From NCBI GenBank assembly GCA_020627885.1, contig JAHDGB010000003.1, positions 1 to 48,107 on the forward strand: a stretch of 48,107 nucleotides of DNA. Reading direction: 5' to 3'. Under the pieces are notes generated by a model, which ran no database searches, had not been told where the DNA came from, and was given only the letters and a program-made list of their open reading frames with translations. Position 1 is the first letter of the stretch. Every line of letters begins with the position of its first letter. The position numbers and the translations under genes are program-made. This stretch comes from Flavobacteriaceae bacterium (GTDB lineage Bacteria > Bacteroidota > Bacteroidia > Flavobacteriales > Flavobacteriaceae). Below are positions 1 to 9,833 of the stretch, in pieces.

Positions 1-48
1 TATACCGTAAAAGATGGTGATGTTATGCATTTCTTGTTTAATGTGTAG
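1..48 (+). CDS. ychF: 3' end of ychF (Obg-family ATPase), partial
   Basis: Only the last 15 codons and the TAG stop are in the window. They read YTVKDGDVMHFLFNV, which matches the very conserved C-terminus of the YchF/OLA1 ATPase (E. coli ends in a similar KDGDVMNFLFNV-type tail, part of the TGS-like domain). YchF is a cytosolic P-loop ATPase that associates with ribosomes and responds to redox stress. The identification rests on this short tail alone, but the pattern GDV-(M)-x-F-x-FNV at a C-terminus is distinctive. Confidence 0.75.
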   Translation, partial: YTVKDGDVMHFLFNV

Positions 49-154
49 TTTTAATGATTTTTTACAAAAAAAAGCGTATTTCATCGATTAAATTTGAATT
101 TCACCTATTAAAATTGTTTTTTTGATTAATTTAATAATTGAAATTTTTAATTTT

Positions 155-934
155 ATGAGGTTTAATGTTGTATTTTGTGTTGTTGTGTTGCTTTTGTTTA
201 ACGGTGTAATTTATGCTCAAGTAGGTATTGGTACAACCTCTCCAGACTCATCATCTATTTTGGATGTGTCTAGTACGGCAGGGGGGATATTAGCTCCAAG
301 AATGACAACAGCTCAAAGATTAGCTATTTCTAATCCTTCTGCTGGTCTTATGGTATATGACACAGATTTGAAATGTATGTCTATTAATCAAGGTACACCT
401 TCAGTACCAGAATGGATTTGTCAGGAACATATCGCTAATAGTACTATACCGTCAGTAACTGTATCGACTTCTACTTTATATGCAGATACTTCTACAAATT
501 GGAGAACATGGGTAGATGTTCCTGGCTTATCTAATACCTTTACTATAACAGACACTAGAACAATAAAGATTAACTGGACCTTATTTACAGGGCAGGATAA
601 TTCGACTAGTTCAGATGGCTTTGCTCAAATGTTTACTGTTTTGGAAATAAACGGTACTCGAGATGAAAGCTCATCAAATTACCTTCCTATGATTCATAAT
701 ACTGGAGGAAGTGGTTATCGTTTATTAATGAATCCTTGTAGTTATTCGCATACCGTAGAGCTAGCGCCAGGAACTTATACTATAAAGGTGAAAGTCTATG
801 TTGCTTCTTTTTTGGGATCTACTACAGGTGTGAAAATTGGTCAAATATTTACAGGTTGGACAGGAGGAGGAAATATGACTACTGCTGAAAATGAAAATGC
901 AGCCTCTAATAAATTGCTTATAGGGTTTTTGTAG
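155..934 (+). CDS. Secreted surface-type protein with a VGIGTTSPDSS-type head region
   Basis: The protein has 259 residues from the ATG at 155. A TTG 33 bases upstream is in frame, but the ATG gives a clean signal peptide: basic MRF, then a hydrophobic stretch, with cleavage probably after IYAQ. The mature protein begins VGIGTTSPDSSSILDVSS, followed by GGILAPRMTTAQR and SAGLMVYDTD. This head region is common in flavobacterial exported proteins and tail-fibre-like proteins. The rest is a beta-rich Ser/Thr/Gly domain of unknown function, perhaps a jelly-roll. No T9SS C-terminal signal is visible, so how it stays at the surface is unclear. It lies between ychF and parE with its own spacing on both sides. 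The secreted nature is well supported; the function is unknown. Confidence 0.7.
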   Translation: MRFNVVFCVVVLLLFNGVIYAQVGIGTTSPDSSSILDVSSTAGGILAPRMTTAQRLAISNPSAGLMVYDTDLKCMSINQGTPSVPEWICQEHIANSTIPSVTVSTSTLYADTSTNWRTWVDVPGLSNTFTITDTRTIKINWTLFTGQDNSTSSDGFAQMFTVLEINGTRDESSSNYLPMIHNTGGSGYRLLMNPCSYSHTVELAPGTYTIKVKVYVASFLGSTTGVKIGQIFTGWTGGGNMTTAENENAASNKLLIGFL

Positions 935-1003
935 AGATTTATATAATAAAATTTCTGTAACATTTTAAAAAATGCGTTGTTAATTATTTTTTTTAATAAA
1001 AAC

Positions 1004-1027
1004 TAATTAACAACTTCTTGTTAATTA
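1004..1027. repeat. Perfect 10-bp inverted repeat upstream of parE
   Basis: TAATTAACAA and TTGTTAATTA face each other across a 4-base loop (CTTC). A further copy of TTGTTAATTA lies just upstream at 977-986, followed by a run of T. The element sits in the 178-bp gap between the secreted-protein gene and parE. It may be a weak terminator for the upstream gene or a protein-binding site before parE; its low GC makes a strong terminator unlikely. Confidence 0.45.
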
Positions 1028-1112
1028 CTTTGTGTAAACACTATGTTTAGTTTTAAGATGTTGTACTATATTAGCAACTAATCATGAAATTTTCCGTACT
1101 CTAAATTACCCT

Positions 1113-2966
1113 ATGTCTAAACCAACAAAATATACAGAAGATAATATACGATCATTAGATTGGAAGGAGCATATTCGTATGCGTCCAGGGATGTATATTG
1201 GTAAATTGGGTGACGGCTCTTCTCCAGATGATGGCATCTATATTCTTTTAAAAGAAGTTTTAGATAACTCTATAGATGAATATGTAATGGGAGCAGGAAA
1301 AACTATCGAAATTTCTGTTCAAGGTAGTAAGGTTATTGTTAGGGATTACGGCCGGGGTATTCCATTAGGAAAAGTGGTAGATGTGGTTTCAAAAATGAAT
1401 ACAGGTGGAAAATATGATTCTAAAGCATTTAAAAAATCTGTTGGATTAAATGGTGTTGGTACAAAGGCTGTAAATGCATTATCATCATATTTTAGAGTAG
1501 AATCGACTAGAGATAATAAATCTGCATCTGCAGAATTCGAACAAGGGAATTTATTAAATCAAGATTTATTAGATGATACTTCTCGTAGGAAGGGGACTAA
1601 AGTGTCTTTTATCCCAGATGAAGTTATTTTTAAAAATTATAAGTATAGAAGTGAATATGTTGTAAAAATGCTTAAAAACTATGTTTATCTAAATCCTGGG
1701 TTAACAATAGTTTTTAATGGTGAAAAATTCTATAGCGAAAACGGATTAAAAGACCTGTTATCTGAAAATATTAATGAAATAGATTTATTATACCCTATTA
1801 TACACTTAAGAGGAGACGATATTGAAGTGGCTTTAACACACCATAAAACACAATATAGCGAAGAATATCACTCATTTGTTAACGGACAAAATACAACCCA
1901 AGGAGGAACACATTTGGCAGCTTTCCGAGAAGCTTTGGTAAAAACATTAAGAGAGTTTTACGGAAAAAATTATGAAGCTTCAGATATTAGAAAATCTGTA
2001 GTTAGTGCTATTGCAATAAAGGTTATGGAACCGGTTTTTGAAAGCCAAACAAAAACGAAACTAGGCTCTACAGATATGGGTGGGGATTTGCCAACTGTGC
2101 GCACATATATTAATGATTTTTTAAAAACGCATTTAGATAACTTCTTACATAAAAACCCAGATTCTGCTGAAAAAATTCAACGAAAAATACTTCAAGCAGA
2201 AAGAGAGCGAAAAGAACTATCTGGTATTAGAAAATTGGCAAAAGACCGTGCTAAAAAAGCAAGTTTACATAATAAAAAATTACGCGATTGCCGTGTGCAC
2301 TTTGGAGATACTAAAAATGAAAGAAATTTAGAGTCAACCTTATTCATAACAGAGGGCGATTCGGCTTCAGGAAGTATAACTAAATCGCGCGATGTAAATA
2401 CTCAGGCTGTTTTTAGTTTAAAAGGAAAACCTTTAAACTGTTATGGATTAACAAAGAAAATTGTTTACGAAAATGAAGAATTTAACTTGTTACAAGCAGC
2501 TTTAAATATAGAAGAATCTCTTGAAGATTTGCGTTATAACAATGTCGTTATTGCTACAGATGCAGATGTAGATGGCATGCACATTAGGTTGTTGTTAATA
2601 ACATTTTTTCTTCAATTTTTTCCTGAAGTTATAAAGGAAGGGCATTTGTATATTTTACAAACTCCCTTGTTTAGAGTAAGAAATAAAAAAGAAACCATTT
2701 ATTGCTATACAGAAGAAGAACGAATTAATGCTATAGAAAAATTAAAGCCTAAACCAGAAATAACTCGATTTAAAGGATTGGGTGAAATTTCTCCAGACGA
2801 ATTCAAACATTTTATTGGTGATAACATACGTCTAGACCCTATTATGTTAGATGATAATATGTCTATTGAAGAGTTGTTGTCTTTTTATATGGGGAAAAAT
2901 ACACCTAGTCGACAAGAGTTTATTATTGAGAATTTAAAAGTTGAAGTCGATTTAATAGAAAATTAA
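1113..2966 (+). CDS. parE: DNA topoisomerase IV subunit B (ParE)
   Basis: This is the ATPase subunit of topoisomerase IV, which with ParC unlinks daughter chromosomes. Its 617 residues are close to the usual ParE length and shorter than most GyrB. The N-terminal GHKL ATPase domain shows [17 protein letters not shown] and [14 protein letters not shown]. The transducer follows. The TOPRIM domain has TEGDSASGS (Glu414) and the acidic triad DADVDG (Asp483, 485, 487). The C-terminal signature is FKGLGE followed by a P-rich end (NTPSRQEF). EGDSASGS replaces the more usual EGDSAGG, which fits the second type IIA topoisomerase of Bacteroidota rather than gyrase. parC follows after one small gene, so the two subunits are probably co-expressed. 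The parE/gyrB naming is settled by the parC neighbour. Confidence 0.95.
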   Translation: MSKPTKYTEDNIRSLDWKEHIRMRPGMYIGKLGDGSSPDDGIYILLKEVLDNSIDEYVMGAGKTIEISVQGSKVIVRDYGRGIPLGKVVDVVSKMNTGGKYDSKAFKKSVGLNGVGTKAVNALSSYFRVESTRDNKSASAEFEQGNLLNQDLLDDTSRRKGTKVSFIPDEVIFKNYKYRSEYVVKMLKNYVYLNPGLTIVFNGEKFYSENGLKDLLSENINEIDLLYPIIHLRGDDIEVALTHHKTQYSEEYHSFVNGQNTTQGGTHLAAFREALVKTLREFYGKNYEASDIRKSVVSAIAIKVMEPVFESQTKTKLGSTDMGGDLPTVRTYINDFLKTHLDNFLHKNPDSAEKIQRKILQAERERKELSGIRKLAKDRAKKASLHNKKLRDCRVHFGDTKNERNLESTLFITEGDSASGSITKSRDVNTQAVFSLKGKPLNCYGLTKKIVYENEEFNLLQAALNIEESLEDLRYNNVVIATDADVDGMHIRLLLITFFLQFFPEVIKEGHLYILQTPLFRVRNKKETIYCYTEEERINAIEKLKPKPEITRFKGLGEISPDEFKHFIGDNIRLDPIMLDDNMSIEELLSFYMGKNTPSRQEFIIENLKVEVDLIEN

Positions 2967-2973
2967 TTATAGT

Positions 2974-3198
2974 ATGAAACAACACGAAAACTTAAAACAT
3001 GTACTAGGCGTGCTCTCATTCGTTATTTTGATTATTTGTTTAATTCAGGTTTTTAGCCATAAACTAAGTTTTAAAGACTATGAGATGTTTTATGCAATAA
3101 CTTTTTTTAGTGCCTTATTTACAACTGTAGAGTGTGTTGATTTGTATAAATTATATAGTAAAAAAAGAAAAAACACCAACAATACTATAAAAGGATAA
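2974..3198 (+). CDS. Small membrane protein between parE and parC
   Basis: The product has 74 residues with two predicted membrane helices: one at about residues 10-27 (VLGVLSFVILIICLIQVF) and one at about 38-56 (MFYAITFFSALFTTVECV). A very basic C-terminal tail follows (KLYSKKRKNTNN), placing that end probably in the cytoplasm. It starts 7 bases after the parE stop, so translation is likely coupled to parE. I do not recognise a family. Position and spacing argue that it is a real gene; nothing in the sequence links it to topology control. Confidence 0.6.
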   Translation: MKQHENLKHVLGVLSFVILIICLIQVFSHKLSFKDYEMFYAITFFSALFTTVECVDLYKLYSKKRKNTNNTIKG

Positions 3199-3295
3199 TA
3201 TTTATTAACAATTCATTAAGGGGCTAATAAAATAATAAATACCATTAAATTTTGTGTAACTGTACTGTTAATAGTTATAGAAAAGGAATATTAGA

Positions 3296-5935
3296 ATGAG
3301 TGAAGAAAACGACGAATTAGAAAACCTAAATAATAATAACGAACAAGAACCTCAAGAGACAATTACCAGGATAACTGGGATGTATAAAGAATGGTTTTTA
3401 GATTATGCTTCTTATGTTATTTTAGAACGAGCAGTACCAGCAATTGAAGATGGTTTTAAACCTGTGCAACGTCGTATTATGCACTCTATGAAAGATTTGG
3501 ATGATGGGCGCTATAATAAAGTAGCAAACATTGTTGGTCATACCATGCAGTACCACCCACATGGCGATGCAAGTATAGCTGATGCAATGGTGCAGATTGG
3601 TCAAAAAGATTTATTAATAGATACTCAGGGAAACTGGGGAAACATTCTTACAGGTGATAGGGCAGCGGCTTCTCGTTATATAGAGGCACGTATTTCTAAA
3701 TTTGGTTTAGATGTTGTTTTTAATCCGAAAATTACAGAATGGCAGGCGTCCTACGATGGTCGTCGAAAAGAACCAGTAAACCTCCCCGTGATGTTTCCTT
3801 TATTATTGGCCCAAGGAGGTGAGGGTATTGCTGTAGGGCTATCAACTAAAATACTGCCACATAATTTTATTGAGTTAATAGAGGCTTCTATAAAGCATTT
3901 ACAAGGAAAACGTTTTACGATTTTACCAGATTTCCCTACTTCAGGAATTGCAGATTTTTCCAATTATAATGATGGGTTAAGAGGTGGTAAAGTACGTGTT
4001 AGAGCCAAAATAGCTCAATTAGATAAAAACACACTTATAATAAGTGAAATACCATTTGCTACCACAACATCTTCATTAATAGATTCTATTTTAAAAGCTA
4101 ATGATAAAGGAAAAATTAGAGTCAAAAAAATAGAGGATAATACAGCGGCTAAAGTTGAAATATTAATTCATCTGCCTCCTGGTTTGTCTCCAGACAAATC
4201 GATAGATGCCTTGTACGCATTTACAAGTTGCGAAACATCTATTTCGCCTTTAGGGTGTGTCATTGAAGATAACAAACCCTTGTTCATTGGGGTTTCGGAA
4301 ATGTTACGTCGCTCTACAGATAATACAGTTCAGCTCTTAAAGCAAGAACTAGAAATTAAATTAAGTGAATTTGAAGAACAATGGCATTTTGCTAGTTTAG
4401 AACGCATTTTTATCGAGAATAGAATATATCGCGATATTGAAGAAGAAGAAACTTGGGAAGGTGTTATTCAAGCAATAGATAAAGGATTGAAGCCACATAT
4501 TAAGCATTTAAAACGTGCTATAACTGTTGATGATATTACCCGTTTAACCGAAATTAGAATTAAACGTATTTCAAAATTTGATATTGACAAAGCCCAACAG
4601 AAAATAGAGGCATTAGAAGATCAAATCGCCGAAATGAAGCATCATTTGGCTAATCTTATAGATTATACTATTGCTTATTTTACAAGGTTAAAAAAGGATT
4701 ATGGAGAAGGAAGAGCGCGTAAAACAGAAATTAGAACATTTGATGATGTCGATGCAACAAAAGTTGTAATTAGGAATACAAAACTTTATGTAAATAGGGA
4801 GGAAGGTTTTATAGGTACCTCATTACGCAAAAATGAATATGTTTGCGATTGTAGTGATATTGATGATATCATAGCATTTACTGGAGCTGGTAAAATGATG
4901 GTAACTAAAGTTGGGTCGAAAACATTTATCGGTAAAGATATTATTCATGTTGCGGTATTTAAAAAGAAAGACAAGCGAACCATTTATAATATGATTTACA
5001 GAGATGGAGGTAAAGGCGCGTCATATATAAAGCGTTTTGCTGTAACATCTATAACTAGAGATAAAGAATACGATTTAACAAACGGTAATAAAAGTTCAAA
5101 ACTTTGGTATTTTTCGGCAAATCCTAATGGAGAAGCCGAAGTTATTTCTATTTTCTTAAGACAAGTTGGAAGTGTTAAAAAATTAAAATGGGATATCAGT
5201 TTTGCAGACATTCTAATTAAAGGTAGGGCTTCAAAAGGTAATTTAGTAACTAAATATTCTATTAAGAAAATTGAACTAAAAGAAAAAGGAGTGTCCACTC
5301 TTAAACCTCGAAAAATATGGTTTGATGATACTGTACAGCGTTTAAATGTTGATGTCAGAGGAGAGTTGGTAGGAGAGTTTAGAGGAGAGGATAGAATTTT
5401 AGTTATTAATCAGAAAGGAATTGTAAAAACAATAATACCCGAGGTTACAGCTCATTTTGATAACGATATGATTGTTATGGAAAAATGGGTGCCTAATAAG
5501 CCAATTTCTGCTATTTATTTTGATGGTGAAAAAGAAAAGTATTTTGTAAAACGCTTTTTAGTAGAAAATGAAGGAAAAGAAGAATTGTTTATTTCAGAAC
5601 ACGAAAATTCTCATTTAGAGATTGTGTCTACAGACTGGAAACCTCTTGTAGAAATTGTATTTTCGAAAGAAAGAGGTAAAGAGCGAAAAGAGAATCAAAA
5701 TATTGATATAGAGGGGTTTATATCGGTTAAAGGAATTAAAGCTTTAGGAAATCAATTAACAAGTTTAAAAGTAAAAACTGTTAATTTATTAGCTCCAATT
5801 CCTTATGATGTTGCTGATGAAACAGTTGTTGAAAAAACAGAACTAACACCTAGCTTGTCGCAAGAGGATATAGAAAATGAAAATAACAGTTCCGAAAATC
5901 TAGACGATGATGAGGCTCAAACCACGTTATTTTAA
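3296..5935 (+). CDS. parC: DNA topoisomerase IV subunit A (ParC)
   Basis: This is the DNA-cleaving subunit of topoisomerase IV, 879 residues. The catalytic tyrosine is Tyr128 in ASRYIEAR, which forms the 5'-phosphotyrosyl link. The helix that contacts quinolones reads HPHGDASIADAMV (residues 87-99): the position matching E. coli GyrA Ser83 is Ala92, while Asp96 matches Asp87. A coiled-coil arm follows at about 430-460. The C-terminal half is a beta-pinwheel-like DNA-wrapping domain with a degenerate RDGGKGASY in place of a proper GyrA box (QRRGGKG), which supports ParC rather than GyrA. The extreme C-terminus is acidic (DDDEAQTTLF). It lies downstream of parE and converges on the ybaB-type gene with a 25-bp gap. 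Confidence 0.95.
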   Translation: MSEENDELENLNNNNEQEPQETITRITGMYKEWFLDYASYVILERAVPAIEDGFKPVQRRIMHSMKDLDDGRYNKVANIVGHTMQYHPHGDASIADAMVQIGQKDLLIDTQGNWGNILTGDRAAASRYIEARISKFGLDVVFNPKITEWQASYDGRRKEPVNLPVMFPLLLAQGGEGIAVGLSTKILPHNFIELIEASIKHLQGKRFTILPDFPTSGIADFSNYNDGLRGGKVRVRAKIAQLDKNTLIISEIPFATTTSSLIDSILKANDKGKIRVKKIEDNTAAKVEILIHLPPGLSPDKSIDALYAFTSCETSISPLGCVIEDNKPLFIGVSEMLRRSTDNTVQLLKQELEIKLSEFEEQWHFASLERIFIENRIYRDIEEEETWEGVIQAIDKGLKPHIKHLKRAITVDDITRLTEIRIKRISKFDIDKAQQKIEALEDQIAEMKHHLANLIDYTIAYFTRLKKDYGEGRARKTEIRTFDDVDATKVVIRNTKLYVNREEGFIGTSLRKNEYVCDCSDIDDIIAFTGAGKMMVTKVGSKTFIGKDIIHVAVFKKKDKRTIYNMIYRDGGKGASYIKRFAVTSITRDKEYDLTNGNKSSKLWYFSANPNGEAEVISIFLRQVGSVKKLKWDISFADILIKGRASKGNLVTKYSIKKIELKEKGVSTLKPRKIWFDDTVQRLNVDVRGELVGEFRGEDRILVINQKGIVKTIIPEVTAHFDNDMIVMEKWVPNKPISAIYFDGEKEKYFVKRFLVENEGKEELFISEHENSHLEIVSTDWKPLVEIVFSKERGKERKENQNIDIEGFISVKGIKALGNQLTSLKVKTVNLLAPIPYDVADETVVEKTELTPSLSQEDIENENNSSENLDDDEAQTTLF

Positions 5936-5960
5936 TAATATAACCAGTCTAAACCAATTA

Positions 5961-6284
5961 TTAAATTAGTCCGTCCATACCTGGGATATTAGGCATACCA
6001 TCTTTAGCTACTGCAGCAATTTCGGCTTCATGAATATTAGTAGCTTTCTCTATAGCTTTGTTTAGCGTTAAGATTAAGTAGTCTTCTAATTGCTCTTTAT
6101 CTTTTAATAAAGAATCGTCTATGGCTATAGTTTTAATAACTCTATTTGCTGTTAATGTAACTTTTAATAAGTCATCACTACTATTTTCATCAACTAAAAC
6201 AGTATTTAAACGCGCTTTAGTTTCTTCAACTTTTTTCTGAGTTTCTTTAAGTTTGCCCATCATTCCCATTAGGTCTCCAAACAT
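5961..6284 (-). CDS. YbaB/EbfC-family nucleoid-associated protein
   Basis: The product has 107 residues, typical for YbaB/EbfC, a small homodimeric DNA-binding protein of the nucleoid. The start [26 protein letters not shown] has the usual Met/Gly-rich head and an amphipathic helix. The middle contains [19 protein letters not shown], matching the conserved 'V.v..nG...v..v.i...ll' core. The tail ends in [11 protein letters not shown], also usual for the family. In many bacteria the gene sits beside dnaX and recR; here it stands alone, convergent with parC. The start ATG at 6284 has no competing upstream start. Confidence 0.88.
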   Translation of the reverse strand: MFGDLMGMMGKLKETQKKVEETKARLNTVLVDENSSDDLLKVTLTANRVIKTIAIDDSLLKDKEQLEDYLILTLNKAIEKATNIHEAEIAAVAKDGMPNIPGMDGLI

Positions 6285-6465
6285 ATATTCTAAAATTTAA
6301 TTTGTTAAAATGCAAATCTATTAAATTATAAACAAAACAATCTCATATATTTTGGGGAAAAATAACTTGTATCATATGAATTTAAAATCGTCATTTTAAC
6401 TAAGAAAAAAGAAATGGGGTTAATTGACTATTTTGAAATTTATTTGGAGCATACTCATTTTTATT

Positions 6466-8601
6466 ATGAAGAAATTTAGCATCATTATGTTAATAAATTT
6501 TATTTTCGCAATGTCTTGTAAAAACGATCAAAGTATGACAGAAAATAATATAAGAAAAATACCATTAGTTAAGAAAATAGAAAAGAAACTAGAGATACAT
6601 AACGATGTAAGAAACGACAACTATTTTTGGTTAAATGACAGGGAGAATAAAGATGTTATTGCTTATTTAAATGAAGAAAATGCATATACCGAAGCGTCAT
6701 TAAAACATACTGAGCAATTTCAGAAAAACTTATTCGAAGAAATGAAAGGCCGCATTAAAAAGGATGACTCTTCTGTGCCTTATAAGAAAAACGGGTATTG
6801 GTATATTACCAGGTATGAAAAGGGGAAAGATTACCCTGTTTACCTAAGAAAGAAAGAGTCTCTTAATGCAGAGGAAGAAGTTTTGTTTGATTGTAATGAA
6901 ATGGCAAAAGGCCATTCTTATTTCCAACTTGGTGGATTATCTATAAGTCCTGATAATAAATTTGCGAGTTTTTCTATAGATACAGTAAGCAGAAGACAAT
7001 ATACATTGTATATAAAAAACTTAATAACGGGAGAGGTTTTTTTAGATAAAATTGAAAACACCACAGGGAGTTCTACATGGGCAAATGATAATAAAACGTT
7101 ATTCTATACCAAGAAAGACGAGGTTACTTTAAGGTCGGAAAAAATATATAAGCATAAAATAAAAACATCATCTAATGATGATGAAATAGTATATGAAGAG
7201 AAAGATGATACCTTTAATGCTTTTGTTTATAAATCAAAATCTCAAAAATATATTATAATTGGAGCCACCAGTACATTAACTTCTGAATATAGGGTATTAG
7301 ATGCAAACACTCCAGATGAGGAATTTACCATTTTTCAGCCTAGAGAAAGGGGATTAGAATACTCAATAGCACATTATAGTGATAGTTTTTATATCATAAC
7401 GAACAAAGATGACGCTACAAATTTCAAACTTCAAAAAACAAGCGAAAAAAAAACATTAAAAGAAAACTGGGTCGATGTTATACCGCATAGAAAATCAGTA
7501 TTAATAGAAGATATCGAAATTTTTGAAGACTATTTGGTTGTAAATGAAAGAGAAAATGGTCTAAACCAATTACGTATTATGAGTTGGGACGGAAAAGAAG
7601 ATTATTATTTTCCTTTTGAAAATGAAACTTACACAGCAGGAATTGGTGTTAATCCAGATTTTAATAGCAAGATATTAAGATACTCATATAACTCATTAAC
7701 GACTCCTAGTTCAGTAATAGATTATAATTTTAAGACCAAACAAAAAGAGGTTAAAAAAGAACAAATTGTTTTAGGCGGAAGTTTCGATAAAAACAATTAC
7801 GAATCTAAGCGAGTATGGGCAATAGCCAGGGATGGGGTCAAGGTGCCAATATCTTTAGTGTATAAAAAAGGAACAAAGCTAGACGGTAGTAGTCCTTTGT
7901 TGCAATACGCATATGGTTCGTATGGGTCAACTATAGATCCTTATTTTTCTTCAGTTCGTTTAAGTTTATTAGATAGAGGTTTTATATATGCTATTTCTCA
8001 TGTAAGAGGTGGAGAATATTTAGGACGCGAATGGTACGAAAACGGAAAATTAAAAGCCAAGAAGAATACATTTACAGATTTTATCGATTGTTCTAAATAT
8101 TTAATAAGTGAAAACTACACCTCCGAAAAGCATTTGTATGCCATGGGCGGGAGTGCAGGTGGCTTATTAATGGGGGTAATAGTGAATATGAATCCCGAAT
8201 TATATAATGGTGTTATAGCAGCGGTTCCTTTTGTAGATGTTATTACAACAATGTTAGACGATAGTATTCCGCTAACCACAGGAGAGTATGATGAGTGGGG
8301 GAACCCAAATGAAAAGGACTATTATGATTATATGAAAACGTATTCACCATATGATAATGTAATAGCACAAAACTACCCTAATATGTTAGTAACAACTGGG
8401 TTACATGATTCTCAAGTACAATATTTTGAACCTGCAAAATGGGTAGCTAAATTAAGAGAATTAAAAACAGATTCAAATAAACTCTTATTTAATGTAAACA
8501 TGGAAGCTGGGCATGGAGGTGCTTCTGGACGTTTTGAAAGTTTAAAAGAAGTGGCACTAGAGTACGCTTTTTTATTAGATTTAGAAGGAATCTCTAAATA
8601 A
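6466..8601 (+). CDS. Prolyl oligopeptidase family (S9A) serine peptidase, lipoprotein
   Basis: The product has 711 residues from the ATG at 6466; a TTG 42 bases upstream is in frame but would spoil the signal sequence. The start MKKFSIIMLINFIFAMSCKND looks like a lipoprotein signal with Cys at residue 18. A seven-bladed propeller region (about 60-430) is followed by an alpha/beta hydrolase domain. The triad is visible: Ser563 in GGSAGG, Asp648 in GLHDSQV, and His683 in EAGHGG. The order and length match protease II/oligopeptidase B, which cleaves short peptides after basic residues. Envelope anchoring suggests it trims peptides in the periplasm or at the outer membrane. It appears to be a single-gene unit. 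Confidence 0.92.
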   Translation: MKKFSIIMLINFIFAMSCKNDQSMTENNIRKIPLVKKIEKKLEIHNDVRNDNYFWLNDRENKDVIAYLNEENAYTEASLKHTEQFQKNLFEEMKGRIKKDDSSVPYKKNGYWYITRYEKGKDYPVYLRKKESLNAEEEVLFDCNEMAKGHSYFQLGGLSISPDNKFASFSIDTVSRRQYTLYIKNLITGEVFLDKIENTTGSSTWANDNKTLFYTKKDEVTLRSEKIYKHKIKTSSNDDEIVYEEKDDTFNAFVYKSKSQKYIIIGATSTLTSEYRVLDANTPDEEFTIFQPRERGLEYSIAHYSDSFYIITNKDDATNFKLQKTSEKKTLKENWVDVIPHRKSVLIEDIEIFEDYLVVNERENGLNQLRIMSWDGKEDYYFPFENETYTAGIGVNPDFNSKILRYSYNSLTTPSSVIDYNFKTKQKEVKKEQIVLGGSFDKNNYESKRVWAIARDGVKVPISLVYKKGTKLDGSSPLLQYAYGSYGSTIDPYFSSVRLSLLDRGFIYAISHVRGGEYLGREWYENGKLKAKKNTFTDFIDCSKYLISENYTSEKHLYAMGGSAGGLLMGVIVNMNPELYNGVIAAVPFVDVITTMLDDSIPLTTGEYDEWGNPNEKDYYDYMKTYSPYDNVIAQNYPNMLVTTGLHDSQVQYFEPAKWVAKLRELKTDSNKLLFNVNMEAGHGGASGRFESLKEVALEYAFLLDLEGISK

Positions 8602-8616
8602 TTAATTTAAAAATCT

Positions 8617-8624
8617 TATTTTTG
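8617..8624 (+). promoter_or_regulatory. Bacteroidetes-type -7 element (TATTTTTG)
   Basis: This is a perfect match to TAnnTTTG, 54 bases before the putative cysteate synthase start. No clear -33 TTTG is present at the right distance. The position, just after the preceding gene's stop, suits a promoter for the PLP-enzyme pair. Confidence 0.4.
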
Positions 8625-8678
8625 AAAGTCCTTAGCTAATAACTAATATGTGGTGATAAACCATTCTTAAGAAGTCCA

Positions 8679-9713
8679 ATGAATCAAAAAAAACAAGTTT
8701 TTAATAATGTGTTAGACCTTATAGGTAATACACCATTAATAAAGCTAAATAATATTACGAAGAAATTTAAAGGAAATTATTATGCAAAAGTAGAAGCATT
8801 TAATCCTGGGCATTCTTCAAAAGACAGAGTAGCACTTTATATTATTGAACAAGCTGAAAAAAAAGGAATTATAAAACCAGGAGATACGATTATAGAAACC
8901 ACTTCTGGTAATACTGGTTTTAGCTTGGCAATGGTTAGTATCGTTAAAGGTTATAACTGTATTTTAGCTGTGAGTTCAAAATCTTCTGCAGATAAAATAG
9001 ATATGCTTAAAAATATGGGGGCGCAAGTGTATGTTTGCCCTGCAAATGTTAAAGCGGACGATCCTAGGTCTTATTATGAAGTCGCAAAAAAGCTTCATAA
9101 AGAAATTAAAGGTTCTGTATATATCAATCAATATTTTAATGAATTAAATATTGAAGCGCATTATGCTACTACAGGACCAGAAATATGGAATCAAACCAAT
9201 GGTGAAATAACACATTTGGTTTCTTGTAGTGGAACAGGAGGTACTATTTCGGGAACAGCAAGATTTTTGAAGGAAAAAAACTCTAATGTTAAAATAATTG
9301 GTGTAGATGCTTATGGTTCTGTAATAAAAAAATATCATGAAACTCGCGAGTTCGATTCTAATGAAATATATCCTTATAGAATAGAAGGACTTGGCAAAAA
9401 CTTAATCCCAACAGCAACTGATTTTGATGCTATAGATCAATTTGAAAAAGTTGCCGACCAGGAAAGCGCTATAACTGCGAGAGAGATAGCAATAGAAGAA
9501 GGTTTATTTGTAGGATATACATCTGGAGCAGCAATGCAAGCCGTTAAGCAATTAAATGAAAAAAATACATTTAATGTTAATGATACTATTGTTGTTGTTT
9601 TTCCAGATCATGGTTCTCGATATATGAGTAAAATATATAATGATAAATGGATGGAAGACCAAGGCTTCTTTGATTTAGAAATAACAACAAAAAGTATAGA
9701 GTACATAAAATAA
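8679..9713 (+). CDS. Cysteine synthase-family PLP enzyme, probable cysteate synthase
   Basis: The product has 344 residues of the fold II PLP family (cysteine synthase/cystathionine beta-synthase). Near the start is [10 protein letters not shown]. The PLP lysine is Lys48 in GHSSKDR, the substrate loop is TTSGNTG, and the phosphate-binding glycines are in [11 protein letters not shown]. The ending differs from ordinary CysK and the protein is slightly longer. The next gene is an alpha-oxoamine synthase resembling the flavobacterial cysteate acyltransferase. In sulfonolipid producers a cysteine-synthase relative makes L-cysteate from phosphoserine and sulfite next to that enzyme. I therefore infer cysteate synthase. 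Plain cysteine synthase or cystathionine beta-synthase remains possible, because sequence motifs alone do not separate them. Confidence 0.75.
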   Translation: MNQKKQVFNNVLDLIGNTPLIKLNNITKKFKGNYYAKVEAFNPGHSSKDRVALYIIEQAEKKGIIKPGDTIIETTSGNTGFSLAMVSIVKGYNCILAVSSKSSADKIDMLKNMGAQVYVCPANVKADDPRSYYEVAKKLHKEIKGSVYINQYFNELNIEAHYATTGPEIWNQTNGEITHLVSCSGTGGTISGTARFLKEKNSNVKIIGVDAYGSVIKKYHETREFDSNEIYPYRIEGLGKNLIPTATDFDAIDQFEKVADQESAITAREIAIEEGLFVGYTSGAAMQAVKQLNEKNTFNVNDTIVVVFPDHGSRYMSKIYNDKWMEDQGFFDLEITTKSIEYIK

Positions 9714-9833
9714 GTATAGATTATAACTAGTAGTTAACATATTTGCTGTTTTTTTGTTAACAATACAGTTTAAGATGTTGTCAATGGAGCAGAGAAATGT
9801 TTAATTTTGAAGTATTAATTTGATCGCTAAGAA

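Noticed and set aside
122-154. TTG start upstream of the secreted protein at 155
   Set aside because: It would add 11 residues before a normal signal peptide; the ATG at 155 gives a better export signal.
8679-9713. Plain cysteine synthase (cysK) as the firm call
   Set aside because: The family fits, but the adjacent acyltransferase and the altered C-terminus make cysteate synthase the better hypothesis; no gene symbol was given.
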